The notes: a model not told the origin generated them from the sequence alone. 64,000 nt of DNA from Sipunculus nudus (GCA_026874595.1 CM049321.1:13411479-13475478), one strand, 5' to 3'. Positions 54,300 to 60,984 are shown, counted from the first letter of the stretch. Program-made: numbers and translations.

Positions 54300-57200
54300 C
54301 TAAAAATATTGCTTAAAATATATGTCTACTTATATGGCATTGTAAAAATTGTCTAATTGCTTTAAACTTTTCTGATAATGAGATTTAGAAAAAAATTAGA
54401 ATATTTTTTTTATCACATTATTTTTATTACTTACTTATACAGTCCTATTTTACTGCTATCTGCTGCGGTTGGCATCGTTATTTTTATAACAGGGGATTAA
54501 AAATAATCTGAAAAATTGACAGAACAGGAACAGATTACACAAAATGTTAAAATAAAATTTTTCAGAAGAGAAACTCCACATATATCCTTAACAAATCAGT
54601 GAAGATTCAATCTTCATCCAATTTTGGCTATGAATGATTATTGATCATCACCATGGCAACAACCTTCTTGAATCCTTTAGTGATATCATAAAAAATAACG
54701 GAAAGATAAAAGCAGGTCTATAAGAAAACTCCATATTTATATCTTTAACAAATTTGTGAATTTTCTAGTTACCTAATTTCGGATATTATATACTTTAGGC
54801 TTGGCATGATTAATGATCATTGCCATGGCAACCATACTGAATCCATTAGTGATATCATAAAAAAAAGAGAATGATAAAAACAGGTCTATAAGGTAATGAA
54901 AACAAGTCTTGTTATGGGCTTTGAGGTGCTCTGCAACGCAACAAAGAAAAGATGCAGTTTAAAGCTGGCAACTTATAAACTTGAGAAGGAATAAGCAAAC
55001 GCAGATGTGGCTCTGAACGAGAGTCGTGAAAGAACCGGGAGATAGATCATTGCAAAGCTATCTTTGAATCCATGTTGGAGTCATTTGAATAAGGAACACC
55101 TGGCTCTGGCACTAACACAAAAATAAAATCCCGAGCCAGGAAGTAAAACCATGGCGGAGAAAACGATGCTAATACAGAACAGAGAAAAACGTTGAGATAT
55201 AGACCAGCTAAAACCTTACCCCACATGTTGAATGGATGTCACTGTTTTCTCTGTTTGTCCGTGGATCGGAAGAACAAGATCCCGGGCTGTCGTTATTGTA
55301 CAGACAGTCCTGTTATGATAGGACTGACATTAATGATCCACGTCTGGTTAATATTCAGATTTTATTATCATACATTATGGGAGCCCCGCAGCCCTTCTGC
55401 CGGGAAGCCCAATCTGGAGGCTGTGACAAGCTGTAGTTGTCAACTTGCGAAGCCTGTGTAGCCGCCTGATAACAGGCACTGTTTGTAATCATGTTGGACC
55501 ACGGATCAATACAGGTCTTCAAGAATAATGCTATTGTCTCCCTTATCCACATTAGTGCCCCGATTTTATCTTTGTTAAATCCAGCACTTCTCTCTCTCCA
55601 TTCCCCATGGAATTACTTTGTAGCCTAATGTATTAGCCTGGCAGCCTCACAAAATCATCTCTCTTCCTATGGCTCAGCTGAGATGATAGCCTTAACCTGA
55701 TTCTAGGACTCAGTATGTAGCCTATCAGTTTTATAGTAATGGTTATCTATAGTGAGAGTAATTTTTCTTGCTGTCTCTGAAGGACTGGGGATAACTGGAT
55801 AACTAACACTGTTTTAAATCAAGGCTCTTGACTATAAGGAATTAAGAATCAACTAACCTGGTTTATTAATTCTTTTATTTACTAAAAGTGGTTCAATATA
55901 TAATTTTTGTTCTAATTATTTTTTATTACAATATTATGATATTTGAATTTACAATTAATCAATTCCAAATGCTCTAACTCTTTTATAAAAATTTAATGGA
56001 CCTTGTCTTTAACTTGGGTGTGATTAGGAACTTATAAAAGCAAAGCAAACTGAAGGTTTTGAGTAGAAACCTTTTTAAATTAAATTTTATAAGTGGTTTG
56101 GACTTTTCTAAAAAATTCTAATATGTAAATAATTTATATCCTGAACCTTCAACTTAAAAATGACCTTGGATGAAAAATATTTGATATTGTGGTAAGGGAT
56201 GAGGGGTGGGGGTAATTTACAAGTAACTTATATTTTACAGATAAGTCCACAAATCCTGAGGGTAGGGGAGGGGGTTCAGCCATAAAATATGGGAAAAAGG
56301 CAGTGCAAAAAAAGAAAAACGTTTAAACCTTTCTTTAAGCTTAACCCCTCCTATACACACACACCCCACCCCCACCCCCTGATCTACCCATTAGCTTGTG
56401 CTACATGTATATATCCATTCATAATAAGCCTGGCTAAGACCAATTAAATGAGTTGTTACATGAGTGTTATGTGATCCTGTTATCTGTAAAGTCATTATAA
56501 ATCCATTCAGAGGTTAATCATCAATTACAATTTAATCAAGGGCTTGCAATTCTATGCATCATTATTTCAATGCATTGTTACACCCCTAATTTTTGGTAAA
56601 TTTTGATTGAACTTTGGGGTAATGTGGATTTTAGGGACAGGTATTGAGTAATGGATTGTTCCCAGCTCTTTTCTTATCTGAAACCTGAAAATGGCTTAAT
56701 TAATATTTACACAATGTTCTTATAATATGGTTACCCTAATCTTCTAGTTACCTTGCAAACAACAGACCATGCACTACTATTAAGTGAACACATTTTTATT
56801 ACATGTTTACGACAGTTCCAGTCCTAGGGAGTGAAATTCTAAATAGGTTTGCAGAGGGAAGCAAGTGCCACTTATAGTCGCCTATTGTGATACTGCTGGA
56901 GGGATATACACACAAACATACACAGATATATTTTTTGTTTGGCTGCATGTAACCTGCTGGGCCCCCTACCATAAGGATGAACTCCAAAAATAAAAATTTA
57001 AATATACAAAAAATTGGCACTGTGGTGATCATACCCTGGCAACCAAGTATTGGCAGCCCATAGCAACACTGCGAATGGGCTAAGAAGTTTTACGATAAAC
57101 CTACAATAACCATAATGCTGACATTAATTTCTGAATTTTTTTCTGCGATTTTACTTTCAGTTTCTGGTCAGTCCACCTGCTGTGACTGACAAATAAATAA

Positions 57201-60200
57201 ATGTTCCTTCATTCCCATGGAAACGTCTGCTTTATTTAGCATATAATGGAATAATTCATGGCATTCCTGCCTGAAAATCATTTAGTATTTCATGTGCATG
57301 TCAAAACAGCTGCTTGGATGGTCCTCGTGAAAAATGTTATCATTATGGTCCAATAAACGGGAGCGCTCGCTTGGTTTATGAAGCTGTCACTTCTCTGACT
57401 GGCTGTCGTAAGTGAATCATTTTTAACGTCCATCTCGTTTAGAATTTAACGAGCCCACTGCAAAGCTATTAATTTTGTTCGAAGGAAACAGCTTCCTCTG
57501 CAAACCTAATCTTTTACATGGAAACTACAATTTTCCACAATCTAGGTCTTTCAAATTAACACACACAAACACACACACATGTTGAACTCAAAAAGGCCCC
57601 ACCATAGAGAATAATATTTTATCTGTGTGATAAAAAAAATAATTGTCTCTGCTGTTTCTAACATTATGGTAACTGTAATTCTTCTACAAATAGAGTTAAA
57701 CACCAATTCTGCACGACAATCATGATGCAAATCTTTACAGTCAAAGAGCCAACTGAAAAAAAAAAATTAATTTTTTTTTTTTTTTAAAATTAAATAAGGC
57801 CAAAAAAAATTAAAGGTATGGTTCTCAGGCACCGCCCTCATCAATTTTAAACCCCTGCATCAAAACTTTTTATTTTGATTTTCAATAAAAACTTTCCAAT
57901 ATTGAGCTGCTGCCGCTCCAACATTTCTTTCAAAAAAGATAAAACCACACAATTTCCTTTGTTTTGTAGTGCTTTTACTTATTTAGCAAAATGAAACTGT
58001 TATTTTCATGCTTTTCCCTTATCATTTGACATTTTTATCGAAACATACCAAAAAATTTAAAATAAAAAAAGCGCCCGCCCGCATTGATTTATGAAAAAAA
58101 GTGCCTGAGAACCATACCCTGTTTTTATTTTGGCCTAACTCTTCCATCTACCGTAATTATGTTTTAATTTAAGTTTACAAATCAACAAAAAGGCATGTAT
58201 GGAAATTTGTATCTAAACTGAATTCCACACTCATGTCCAGTTGTTCTTCTCAATGTTTTTGTCCATTCTTGTCAGTTAGAAATTAAAAACAGCAGAAAGG
58301 ACTGGCAGAAAGGAGTGGAGAGTATATGTATTTAGGGTAAATCAGTGACTTTCAATGTAAAGAATATTTATGTTACCAATTGCTGTTTCATGATTACACT
58401 TACAAGTGTCTCATATGGCAACCCTGGAAAATGATGTCACTGAGAATATTGCCTTTCATTTGTACAGAGACATTCCAAAGACATTACAGCAACACCTAAA
58501 GTCACTTGTTCTTAACAAAAACCTTTCTGAAATGAGACCGTTCCTTCTTCAGGGAACATTACTTTTGTGGGTGCGAGTGGTAAAAGTCATGAAAATGTCA
58601 CCAGCTTTGTAATATATATTTTGTTTGTATATTTGTCACAGGAAGTTTATGCAAAGTATTTTTTTCTCCAGCTTATTACATTTGTTTACAGATCCATCAG
58701 TCCTGGTGATCCAGAGGTTAACATGTCTGACAACCAAGCCATTACACTGGGAGGTGTGGGTTCAAATCTGACTGCAGGATGTAGGGTTTGGCTCAAACCA
58801 GACTTTCACCCAAAGTCTTCAAATAAGTGAGGACATTTTCTGAGTGTGATACCTTCTGGTATCAGAAATTCCACAGTCTTGACAAGGCCATGGTTGATTA
58901 GCTACCTCACTGAAGGACTGGAAGTGACATGTAATTGTGGAATAAGTAAAACCAGTCTTTCCGGGAGGAAACAGTGGTATACCTGTGTATTTAAACCAGG
59001 GTTGGCCGGTCCAGGGTGTCACATGGGATACAACTCTGACAAGAAGATGCTGAACTGGCAAATTCCAGATGGGAGGACAAAAGAGAGATTTCTAGATAAG
59101 ATTAGTTAAATCTGCGTATATTAAAATAGAGGCAGTTTCATCCACACACAAAAAATAATTCGTGAGAGCAGTTCTTTAGCTAATACCTATAATAGTTGTC
59201 TTGCTTCTGGGATCTTCCTAAATTTGTATAAAAACAAGTGACCCATGGGTCTTGATGCTCAGCTGAATGATATGCTGGTGAAAATGATGTTTTCAGGATG
59301 CAGTTTGCATAATGTAGGCTGCCATGTCATTATCCAGGAGATTTTAGGAGGACTTTCATGGATATCAATTCCAATGATTTATATGCCCTGTAGGACATAC
59401 AATTTTCCATTGTTGAGGGACTTGCACCATTGCTTTAATTTGGCAGTCTCAAAAACCAGGTAAAATGTGGAAAAAATACAAACCAATACAGACGGTGCCA
59501 GTAGTCATTATTTATCACCTGATAAAACAAAAGACTGATTGCTAGAAATCAGATGACTTACAGTCAGCCGAGCTAAAAATCCTGAAATCCAATTATCTTT
59601 AGAAATAACACAGTCCAGGGTTTGGATAGTCTCAGCAAACTGTGCTATCGGCCCAGGTTTGATCCCCGGGCATGGCTATCAAGAGATTGTAGTCACCCAT
59701 CCAAGGCTGGTTGTTTTCTTTGAGTTCTCTGCATGGTCTTATAAATATTAATAATAATAAGTATCAATTGATTATACTTACCAACACAGACTGTATCTTG
59801 TTCTTTCTTGCATTTTTGGAACATAATTTGATTGTGTCCACATATTTTACAAACACGACATCCATACGGACTAGCCTGATCCGAGTAGGATCCATCTGGA
59901 CAGAGTTGACACACAGTGTCTCGAGAACCTCGGCACATTATTTTTGCGCCCCAACCAACGTCACAAGACGAACATCGTCTACACTTTTTTAAACTCTCAT
60001 CATAAAAATAATGAGGCTTACATTGGCATTTTGTGTCACTTGTCAGGTTACAGTAACCTACACGTTCGGCGTTTGGACCACACGTACTACAGCGTAAGCA
60101 TCCGTCTTCATGACTGTGTGTAGGAGAATATGTCTGTCCAAAAATACACGACTTGCATTCTGTGTTATTTAGTTCCGTACACCCACCAACCACCCCTGTA

Positions 60201-60277
60201 CCGGGTGGACACTTTGTGCAACAGTTCTTTCCGTTTAGGTTGTATTTATCACTAGGACAGCGAAGCGTAGCCGTCAT
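19403..60277 (-). CDS. NGFR: p75 neurotrophin receptor-like protein (TNFRSF16/NGFR type), lacks first exon
   Basis: Exons 60277-59782, 50011-49718, 24665-24546 and 19686-19403 on the minus strand join in frame to 397 residues plus stop. All three internal introns are phase 1 with GT-AG ends. Order: four TNFR cysteine-rich repeats (residues 7-164, 24 cysteines, exactly 4 x 6); a short Ser/Thr/Pro stalk; a transmembrane segment (about 196-217) with Cys201 and A206xxxG210, as in vertebrate p75NTR; an SDSG-V-VDS linker motif (251-259); and a death domain (about 273-360). Candidate N-glycosylation sites are Asn37 and Asn77. Vertebrate p75NTR binds neurotrophins and proneurotrophins at the cell surface and signals through its death domain. 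The start is not in view: residue 1 follows a splice acceptor, and a signal-peptide exon of some 25-30 residues is missing. Total length matches vertebrate p75NTR (427 residues). Introns are about 9.8, 25.1 and 4.9 kb. Confidence 0.93.
19815..20108 (+). mobile_element. Harbinger-like MITE, copy 2
   Basis: Same family as 11308-11637: GGCCAACAAAAAT and AAAGGTATGGTTCTAAGGCAC at the left, GTGCCTGATAACCAAACCTT ... GCC at the right. It is shorter and more diverged, and its flanking triplets (TGA and TTA) no longer match. It lies in the receptor's last intron. Confidence 0.65.
20178..20596. mobile_element. CTGTGGTTG-ended MITE, copy 1
   Basis: 419 bp, bounded by CTGTGGTTGCC and its complement and by TA dinucleotides on both sides. 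Subterminal GCGAGGGTTT and TTTCGCGAT blocks recur inverted at the other end (AAACCCTCGC, ATCGCGAAA). Two further copies are at 35055-35468 and 50942-51338. TA target sites are typical of Tc1/mariner-type mobilisation. Confidence 0.7.
21141..21300. mobile_element. AGTGGAACCTGT-ended short MITE, copy 1
   Basis: Left end AGTGGTACCTGTCAGAAAGAC; right end TGGTCTCATAACACAGGTTT then CACTG. The ends are imperfect inverted repeats. GAAAGCATTCACATT-type and GACCACTTTTGGCCAGTCCC blocks are shared with the copies at 26643-26823 and 27468-27643. Confidence 0.6.
21480..21855 (+). repeat. GA-rich homopurine tract of about 376 bp
   Basis: Almost uninterrupted A/G on the + strand (pyrimidines at only a handful of places), mostly GAGAGA with AAAG and GGGAG variants. 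It lies in the receptor's intron between the death-domain exons. Long frames of Arg/Glu or Ser/Leu here are composition artefacts. Confidence 0.9.
22835..23165. repeat. TGACCTTGACCTT-type dispersed repeat
   Basis: CTATGACCTTGACCTTGACCTT, then AAGAAATGGGTCCTGCAGCCTTGACC, CCTATGACCTCAAAATCGATAG and a GACAGACGGATGGACGCACGCAC tract followed by CTATATCCACTCC. It shares phrasing with the internal units of 37555-38540. Non-coding. Confidence 0.5.
24305..24530. repeat. Degenerate tandem repeat of about 34 bp (7 units)
   Basis: Units begin GGATCATAGTGACCTAG, GATCACAATTGCTTA, GGTCACAATGGCCTAG, GGTCACTGTGACCTAG and so on, each followed by an AT-rich stretch. The last unit contains the perfect palindrome AGGTCACTGTGACCT (24508-24522). 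The array lies just inside the intron, within 25 bp of the donor of the first death-domain exon. Confidence 0.6.
24546..24665 (-). CDS. NGFR: NGFR-like exon with start of the death domain
   Basis: 120 nt, phase 1 at both ends. The acceptor is GTTTATTTACAG and the donor TTAG|GTATGT. It encodes death-domain helices 1 and 2: LPAMKKKVMEECF, then GSWDQLARELG, with the Trp and Leu-Ala-x-Glu-Leu-Gly of p75NTR-type death domains. The linker before it is much shorter than in vertebrates, where some 30 extra residues separate the SDSG motif from the domain. Too short to stand out as an open frame, but splice phase and homology agree. Confidence 0.92.
24805..24866. repeat. (TA)n microsatellite
   Basis: About 30 TA units, in the receptor's large intron. 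Confidence 0.95.
24867..26282 (-). other. Receptor intron sequence without genes
   Basis: AT-rich, with small CCATAAATATTTCATAAA repeats near 25490-25560 and a more complex, higher-GC stretch at 25690-25940 that could be conserved non-coding DNA. No exon recognised. Confidence 0.4.
26283..26385. repeat. Short repeat of GATCACATGACAGC
   Basis: AGATCACATGACAGC occurs at about 26288 and 26314, followed by inverted GGTCATGTGATCC and GGTCATATGACAGC. Non-coding. Confidence 0.55.
26643..26823. mobile_element. AGTGGAACCTGT-ended short MITE, copy 2
   Basis: Left AGTGGAACCTGATTAAAAGACC; right GGTGGCCTCATAACACAGG and TTTCACTG. About 180 bp, same layout as copies 1 and 3. Confidence 0.6.
27468..27643. 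mobile_element. AGTGGAACCTGT-ended short MITE, copy 3
   Basis: Left AGTGGAACCTGTCTGAAAG; right GTCTCTTAACACAGGTTTCA then CTG. It keeps the best terminal inverted repeats of the three. Confidence 0.65.
27644..29421 (-). other. Receptor intron sequence without genes
   Basis: No exon recognised. 28550-28990 is more GC-rich and complex than its surroundings and may be conserved non-coding DNA. Confidence 0.4.
29422..30594 (-). mobile_element. Helitron-like element with tandem core, copy A (oldest)
   Basis: Same family as B (33603-34785), C and D. The low-coordinate end is CTAGAATAC followed by a decayed hairpin (GTATTCG ... TGACTAG). The high-coordinate end has the GGCGGATACAATTAT terminus with a disturbed hairpin. 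Six GGTGGYRCCACC-centred units lie inside. Read on the minus strand, CTAG is a Helitron-type CTRR 3' terminus. No Rep/helicase frame, so non-autonomous. Divergence marks this as the oldest copy. Confidence 0.65.
30595..31413 (-). other. Receptor intron sequence without genes
   Basis: Short GATCACAGCAAAAGATGATCTTA-like phrases near 30620-30690, otherwise unremarkable. Confidence 0.4.
31414..31499. repeat. (AT)n microsatellite
   Basis: About 43 AT units without interruption. Confidence 0.95.
31500..33447 (-). other. Receptor intron sequence without genes
   Basis: AT-rich. 32860-33110 is more complex and may be conserved non-coding DNA. No exon recognised. Confidence 0.4.
33448..33602. repeat. 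92-bp tandem repeat interrupted by Helitron-like copy B
   Basis: TTATTTTATTAATTATAACACTAATCTAGTT ... GATAAATCAACAACTA occurs at 33448 and 33540. The first unit continues TCCAAATGTAAATAAAGG, while the second is interrupted at the same point by element B. After B the sequence resumes TCCAAAAGGTATAAATAAAGG. Confidence 0.75.
33603..34785 (-). mobile_element. Helitron-like element with tandem core, copy B
   Basis: On the minus strand it ends ...CCGTATTCTAG, with a hairpin just before it whose arms are TAGTGG and CCACTA (loop of five bases). The other end carries a long hairpin (34751-34780, GTATCCG pairing with CAGATAC) and the terminus ATAATTGTATC. Six core units (GGTGGCGCCACC or a near variant at 33751, 33900, 34029, 34178, 34307, 34456) are spaced 129 and 149 bp alternately. 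A unique segment with GTTCACATGTGACCCGAACA and TCTCCGGACACCTACGCGGC follows. The tandem-repeat core plus hairpins at both ends recalls pearl/CvA and other Helentron-derived elements. Confidence 0.75.
35055..35468. mobile_element. CTGTGGTTG-ended MITE, copy 2
   Basis: CTGTGGTTGACTTCGC at the left and AAGGCAACCACAG at the right, flanked by TA (35053-35054, 35469-35470). Inverted relative to copy 1. Confidence 0.7.
36000..36690. promoter_or_regulatory. GC-richer complex island in the large intron
   Basis: Stands out from its AT-rich surroundings. It contains CCAAT (36065-36069), the GC box GGGCGG (36457-36462), and the imperfect inverted pair GCGGCGCTT / AAGCGCAGC. It could be an alternative promoter or enhancer of the receptor gene. 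No exon was recognised. Confidence 0.25.
37555..38540. mobile_element. GCTCAGCTGAC-ended repeat element (full version)
   Basis: The ends are GCTCAGCTGAC (37555-37565) and GTCAGCTGAGC (38530-38540), perfect 11-bp inverted repeats. Inside are several diverged units of some 130 bp with GGTTTGGGATGAAA, TGTGACCTTGACCTTTGACC and CCTCAAAAT blocks, a repeated GGTGCAAACACACCCC, and a GC-rich tract of GGCCGG and GGACGG units (38430-38480). Non-coding. A 317-bp relative is at 59257-59573. Confidence 0.6.
38541..41479 (-). other. Receptor intron sequence without genes
   Basis: Mixed unique sequence. A 117-codon + strand frame at 40043-40396 matches no family that I know. No exon recognised. Confidence 0.35.
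41480..41942 (+). pseudogene. LINE reverse-transcriptase C-terminal remnant
   Basis: Frame 41667-41942 gives 91 codons with WYKEYK, LRMLLARFSCANYKLRGEERRY (split over the helix), a CETNG segment and EDEFVLNT. This is the zinc-knuckle-like end typical of non-LTR polymerases in marine animals (LARFRC, I..GRY, C..C, EDE.HFLL). The preceding frame (41500-41640) gives ALSELGRVTWATPVKTFLFR and YGFGYVW, with a stop and one frameshift. It lacks the second cysteine of the motif and is clearly dead. Confidence 0.6.
42310..42665 (-). mobile_element. tRNA-derived SINE-like element
   Basis: On the minus strand, TGGTCTAGAGA (42649-42659) resembles a polymerase III A box and AGTTCAGATCT (42602-42612) a B box, 36 bp apart. 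A non-tRNA body of about 250 bp follows, with GTGGTTCTTTGGGGTTTCC. It is not a functional tRNA. Confidence 0.5.
42780..43290. other. Complex unique intronic block
   Basis: Non-repetitive, higher-complexity sequence between a SINE and a minisatellite field. Candidate conserved non-coding DNA; no exon recognised. Confidence 0.25.
43690..45200. repeat. Decayed field of 21-bp CTCTCTATTAGAGACA units around the minisatellite
   Basis: On both sides of the 42-bp array the phrases CACCTCTCTATTAGAGACA and variants recur with spacing near 21 bp, getting more degenerate outward. The 42-bp unit seems to be a dimer of this 21-bp ancestor that expanded recently in the middle. Confidence 0.65.
43877..44590. 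repeat. 42-bp minisatellite, 17 copies
   Basis: CAATGGGAACACCTCTCTAT begins each unit at 43877 and every 42 bp up to 44549. Inner copies are nearly identical; the first and last few carry more changes. Because 42 is a multiple of three, both strands stay open (14-residue repeats MGTPLYYRQFSTRA and its reverse partner), but these frames have no other support as genes. Confidence 0.95.
45307..45334. repeat. (TA)n microsatellite, short
   Basis: About 14 TA units. Confidence 0.85.
46190..46665. repeat. TCTG-rich low-complexity and a 171-bp tandem duplication
   Basis: CTGTCTGTCTATCTC-type tracts at 46195-46270 and 46372-46425. The block TTCAGTGAAAAAAATGCCC, then ATACCTGG and GATCGTCCTTGTTTATCTC is present at 46428-46482 and again at 46598-46648. 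Confidence 0.65.
47170..47760. other. Complex unique intronic block
   Basis: Higher-GC, non-repetitive sequence in the receptor's large intron, with GATAAGGACCAATAAAC and other motif-like phrases. Candidate conserved non-coding DNA. A + frame of 89 codons at 47415-47684 is not recognisable. Confidence 0.25.
48400..48436. repeat. (CAGA)n-like tract
   Basis: CAGACAGACAGACAAACAGA-type low complexity. Confidence 0.7.
48610..48753. repeat. 48-bp tandem repeat, 3 identical copies
   Basis: The unit TACTCTGTGTTATATAATTG ... AAGAAAAG repeats at 48610, 48658 and 48706 with no differences that I can see, which implies a recent expansion. Confidence 0.9.
49381..49467. repeat. (TA)n microsatellite
   Basis: About 43 TA units with one interruption (TAAATA). 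It lies about 250 bp beyond the donor (3') end of the transmembrane exon, at the start of the large intron. Confidence 0.95.
49718..50011 (-). CDS. NGFR: NGFR-like exon with stalk, transmembrane segment and intracellular linker
   Basis: 294 nt, phase 1 at both ends. The acceptor is TTTTTTTACTGCAG and the donor TCAG|GTAAGT. The transmembrane stretch IPLYCAIMGAVIVGLLVYVV closely follows the vertebrate p75NTR sequence, with the cysteine and AxxxG motif that mediate receptor dimerisation there. Basic residues (HWKKK) mark the inner face. The linker ends GSDSGVYVDSDLKS, matching a conserved p75NTR juxtamembrane motif. The stalk (167-195) is short and rich in Pro, Ser and Thr. Confidence 0.93.
50942..51338. 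mobile_element. CTGTGGTTG-ended MITE, copy 3
   Basis: CTGCGGTTGCCTTTTTATTT at the left and GCCAACCACAG at the right, flanked by TA (50940-50941, 51339-51340). Same orientation as copy 1. Confidence 0.7.
51698..52110. repeat. Degenerate AAAATGTCACA tandem repeat
   Basis: An 11-bp motif, AAAATGTCACA alternating with AAAATGATAC, runs for about 400 bp and becomes less regular to the right. Non-coding; the 60-codon frame at 51700 is a product of the repeat. Confidence 0.7.
53068..53145 (+). mobile_element. tRNA-derived SINE head (degenerate)
   Basis: TAGCCTAGTGG (53075-53085) matches the polymerase III A-box consensus; AGTTCCAAATT (53116-53126) is a decayed B box at the expected distance. Confidence 0.4.
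53690..53800 (-). mobile_element. Possible tRNA-related SINE fragment
   Basis: On the minus strand AGTTTGATCCC (53733-53743) resembles a B box, within ACCAGTTTGATCCCCGGTGC. It resembles GGTTTGATCCC at 59656-59666. The A box is not clear. Confidence 0.25.
54240..54296. repeat. (TA)n microsatellite
   Basis: About 26 TA units. Confidence 0.95.
55000..55620. other. Complex unique block in the receptor intron
   Basis: Non-repetitive, higher-GC sequence between the ligand-binding and transmembrane exons. It has CATTAATGATC and CTATTGTCTCC phrases of the type bound by homeodomain and SOX proteins. Candidate enhancer; no exon recognised. Confidence 0.25.
55621..57180 (-). other. Receptor intron sequence without genes
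   Basis: AT-rich with a G-rich stretch near 56200-56270 and a C-rich stretch at 56360-56380. No exon recognised. Confidence 0.4.
57190..57540. other. Complex unique block with E-boxes
   Basis: Contains CATGTG and CAGCTG E-boxes close together (about 57290-57312) and several ATTA cores. Candidate enhancer of the receptor gene by composition only. Confidence 0.2.
57798..58135 (+). mobile_element. Harbinger-like MITE, copy 3
   Basis: 338 bp, GGCCAAAAAAAAT and AAAGGTATGGTTCTCAGGCAC at the left, GTGCCTGAGAACCATACCCT ... TTTTGGCC at the right. The target duplication TAA is intact (57795-57797 and 58136-58138). Confidence 0.8.
58695..58860 (+). mobile_element. tRNA-derived SINE-like element
   Basis: TGATCCAGAGG (58707-58717) is close to the A box and GGTTCAAATCT (58759-58769) to the B box, with tRNA-like spacing. 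The body continues with GATGTAGGGTTTGGCTCAAA. The fold is not that of a working tRNA. Confidence 0.5.
59257..59573. mobile_element. GCTCAGCTGA-ended repeat element (317-bp short version)
   Basis: It shares with 37555-38540 the flanking ACAAGTGACCCATGGGTC, the left end GCTCAGCTGA and the right end GTCAGCCGAGCTAAAAAT, but lacks the internal TGACCTTTGACC units. Confidence 0.6.
59610..59705 (+). mobile_element. Possible tRNA-related SINE fragment beside the CRD exon
   Basis: GGTTTGATCCC (59656-59666) resembles a B box within GGCCCAGGTTTGATCCCCGG. It ends some 80 bp from the donor of the receptor's CRD exon. Confidence 0.3.
59782..60277 (-). CDS. NGFR: NGFR-like exon with four TNFR cysteine-rich repeats
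   Basis: 496 nt. The acceptor is CTTTCTGTATTTGCAG and the donor GTTG|GTAAGT (phase 1). Cysteines by repeat: CRD1 7, 19, 20, 23, 33, 41; CRD2 44, 60, 63, 66, 76, 84; CRD3 86, 99, 102, 105, 115, 123; CRD4 126, 140, 143, 146, 156, 164. The segments YFYDESLKKC, DTVCQLCPDGSYSDQA and YGCRVCKIC align with the corresponding parts of p75NTR better than with EDAR or other TNFR members. The ATG at its first codon is not the initiator: it abuts the acceptor and there is no signal peptide. Confidence 0.95.
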
Positions 60278-60984
60278 CTGCAAATACAGAAAGAAAAAAT
60301 ATGTTATTAATCATAAAGATTACTACTTCATATAATGTATGCTGATAATTTCCCTGATCTGTTTGAACAAAGATGCAACTGTCATCTTCAACATAGGATT
60401 CATATATATATATCGCCGATTGTTCCAGATCAGATCTGGGCCTTGACATATATAAACAGGGGAGAGGTATGGTAGGAGATTAAACAACCCTTGGCTGTTT
60501 TCACCTAAAGCCTTTGAATTTGTACATTACAGAACCAGATATACCATGCTGAATGTAACCCAAAAGTGCCTGATTATATATATAGAATAATACGGTCATT
60601 TTTTGCATTTTCTCACCTGGCACATGAGGTCAAAGTCAAGGCTATGCCAAGGTCATTAAAATAATATTTAATATACTTGTATATCTAATCCTGTGATGTG
60701 AGAAGTGAAGGTCAAGATCTTAAAGAATGAAGGTCAAATAGAATGAGTCACGTATTAACAAACTTGACCACAAAGATTATACTCATTAACTGACTGTTTC
60801 TTTTATTATGACTATATTTTTCTCATTCTCTGTAGTAACTGCTTGCATGGACCAGTGGTCCTAAATAAGATACACTGACCTCATGGGTCAGAGGTCAAAG
60901 GTAAAGTCAATATTTGCTGAGGATAAGAAGGACCATGAAACAAAATTAATCAGTGTTCTTGATCTTTTGTTTTCAACACAACAA
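60278..60984 (-). other. Receptor intron upstream of the CRD exon
   Basis: No signal-peptide exon recognised. Some GAAGGTCAAG and GAGGTCAAAG phrases of the TGACCT repeat type at 60620-60910. Confidence 0.4.

Noticed and set aside
55150-55200. ATGGCGGAG start in a good context
   Set aside because: The frame stops after 14 codons and nothing supports a gene.
58701-58775. Functional tRNA gene
   Set aside because: A and B boxes are present with mismatches, but the acceptor and anticodon stems do not form a convincing cloverleaf; better read as a SINE head.
60252-60449. Frame running into the CRD exon as a first exon with a start codon
   Set aside because: It is in a different frame from the cysteine repeats and lacks a hydrophobic leader; the strong acceptor at 60278 separates them.
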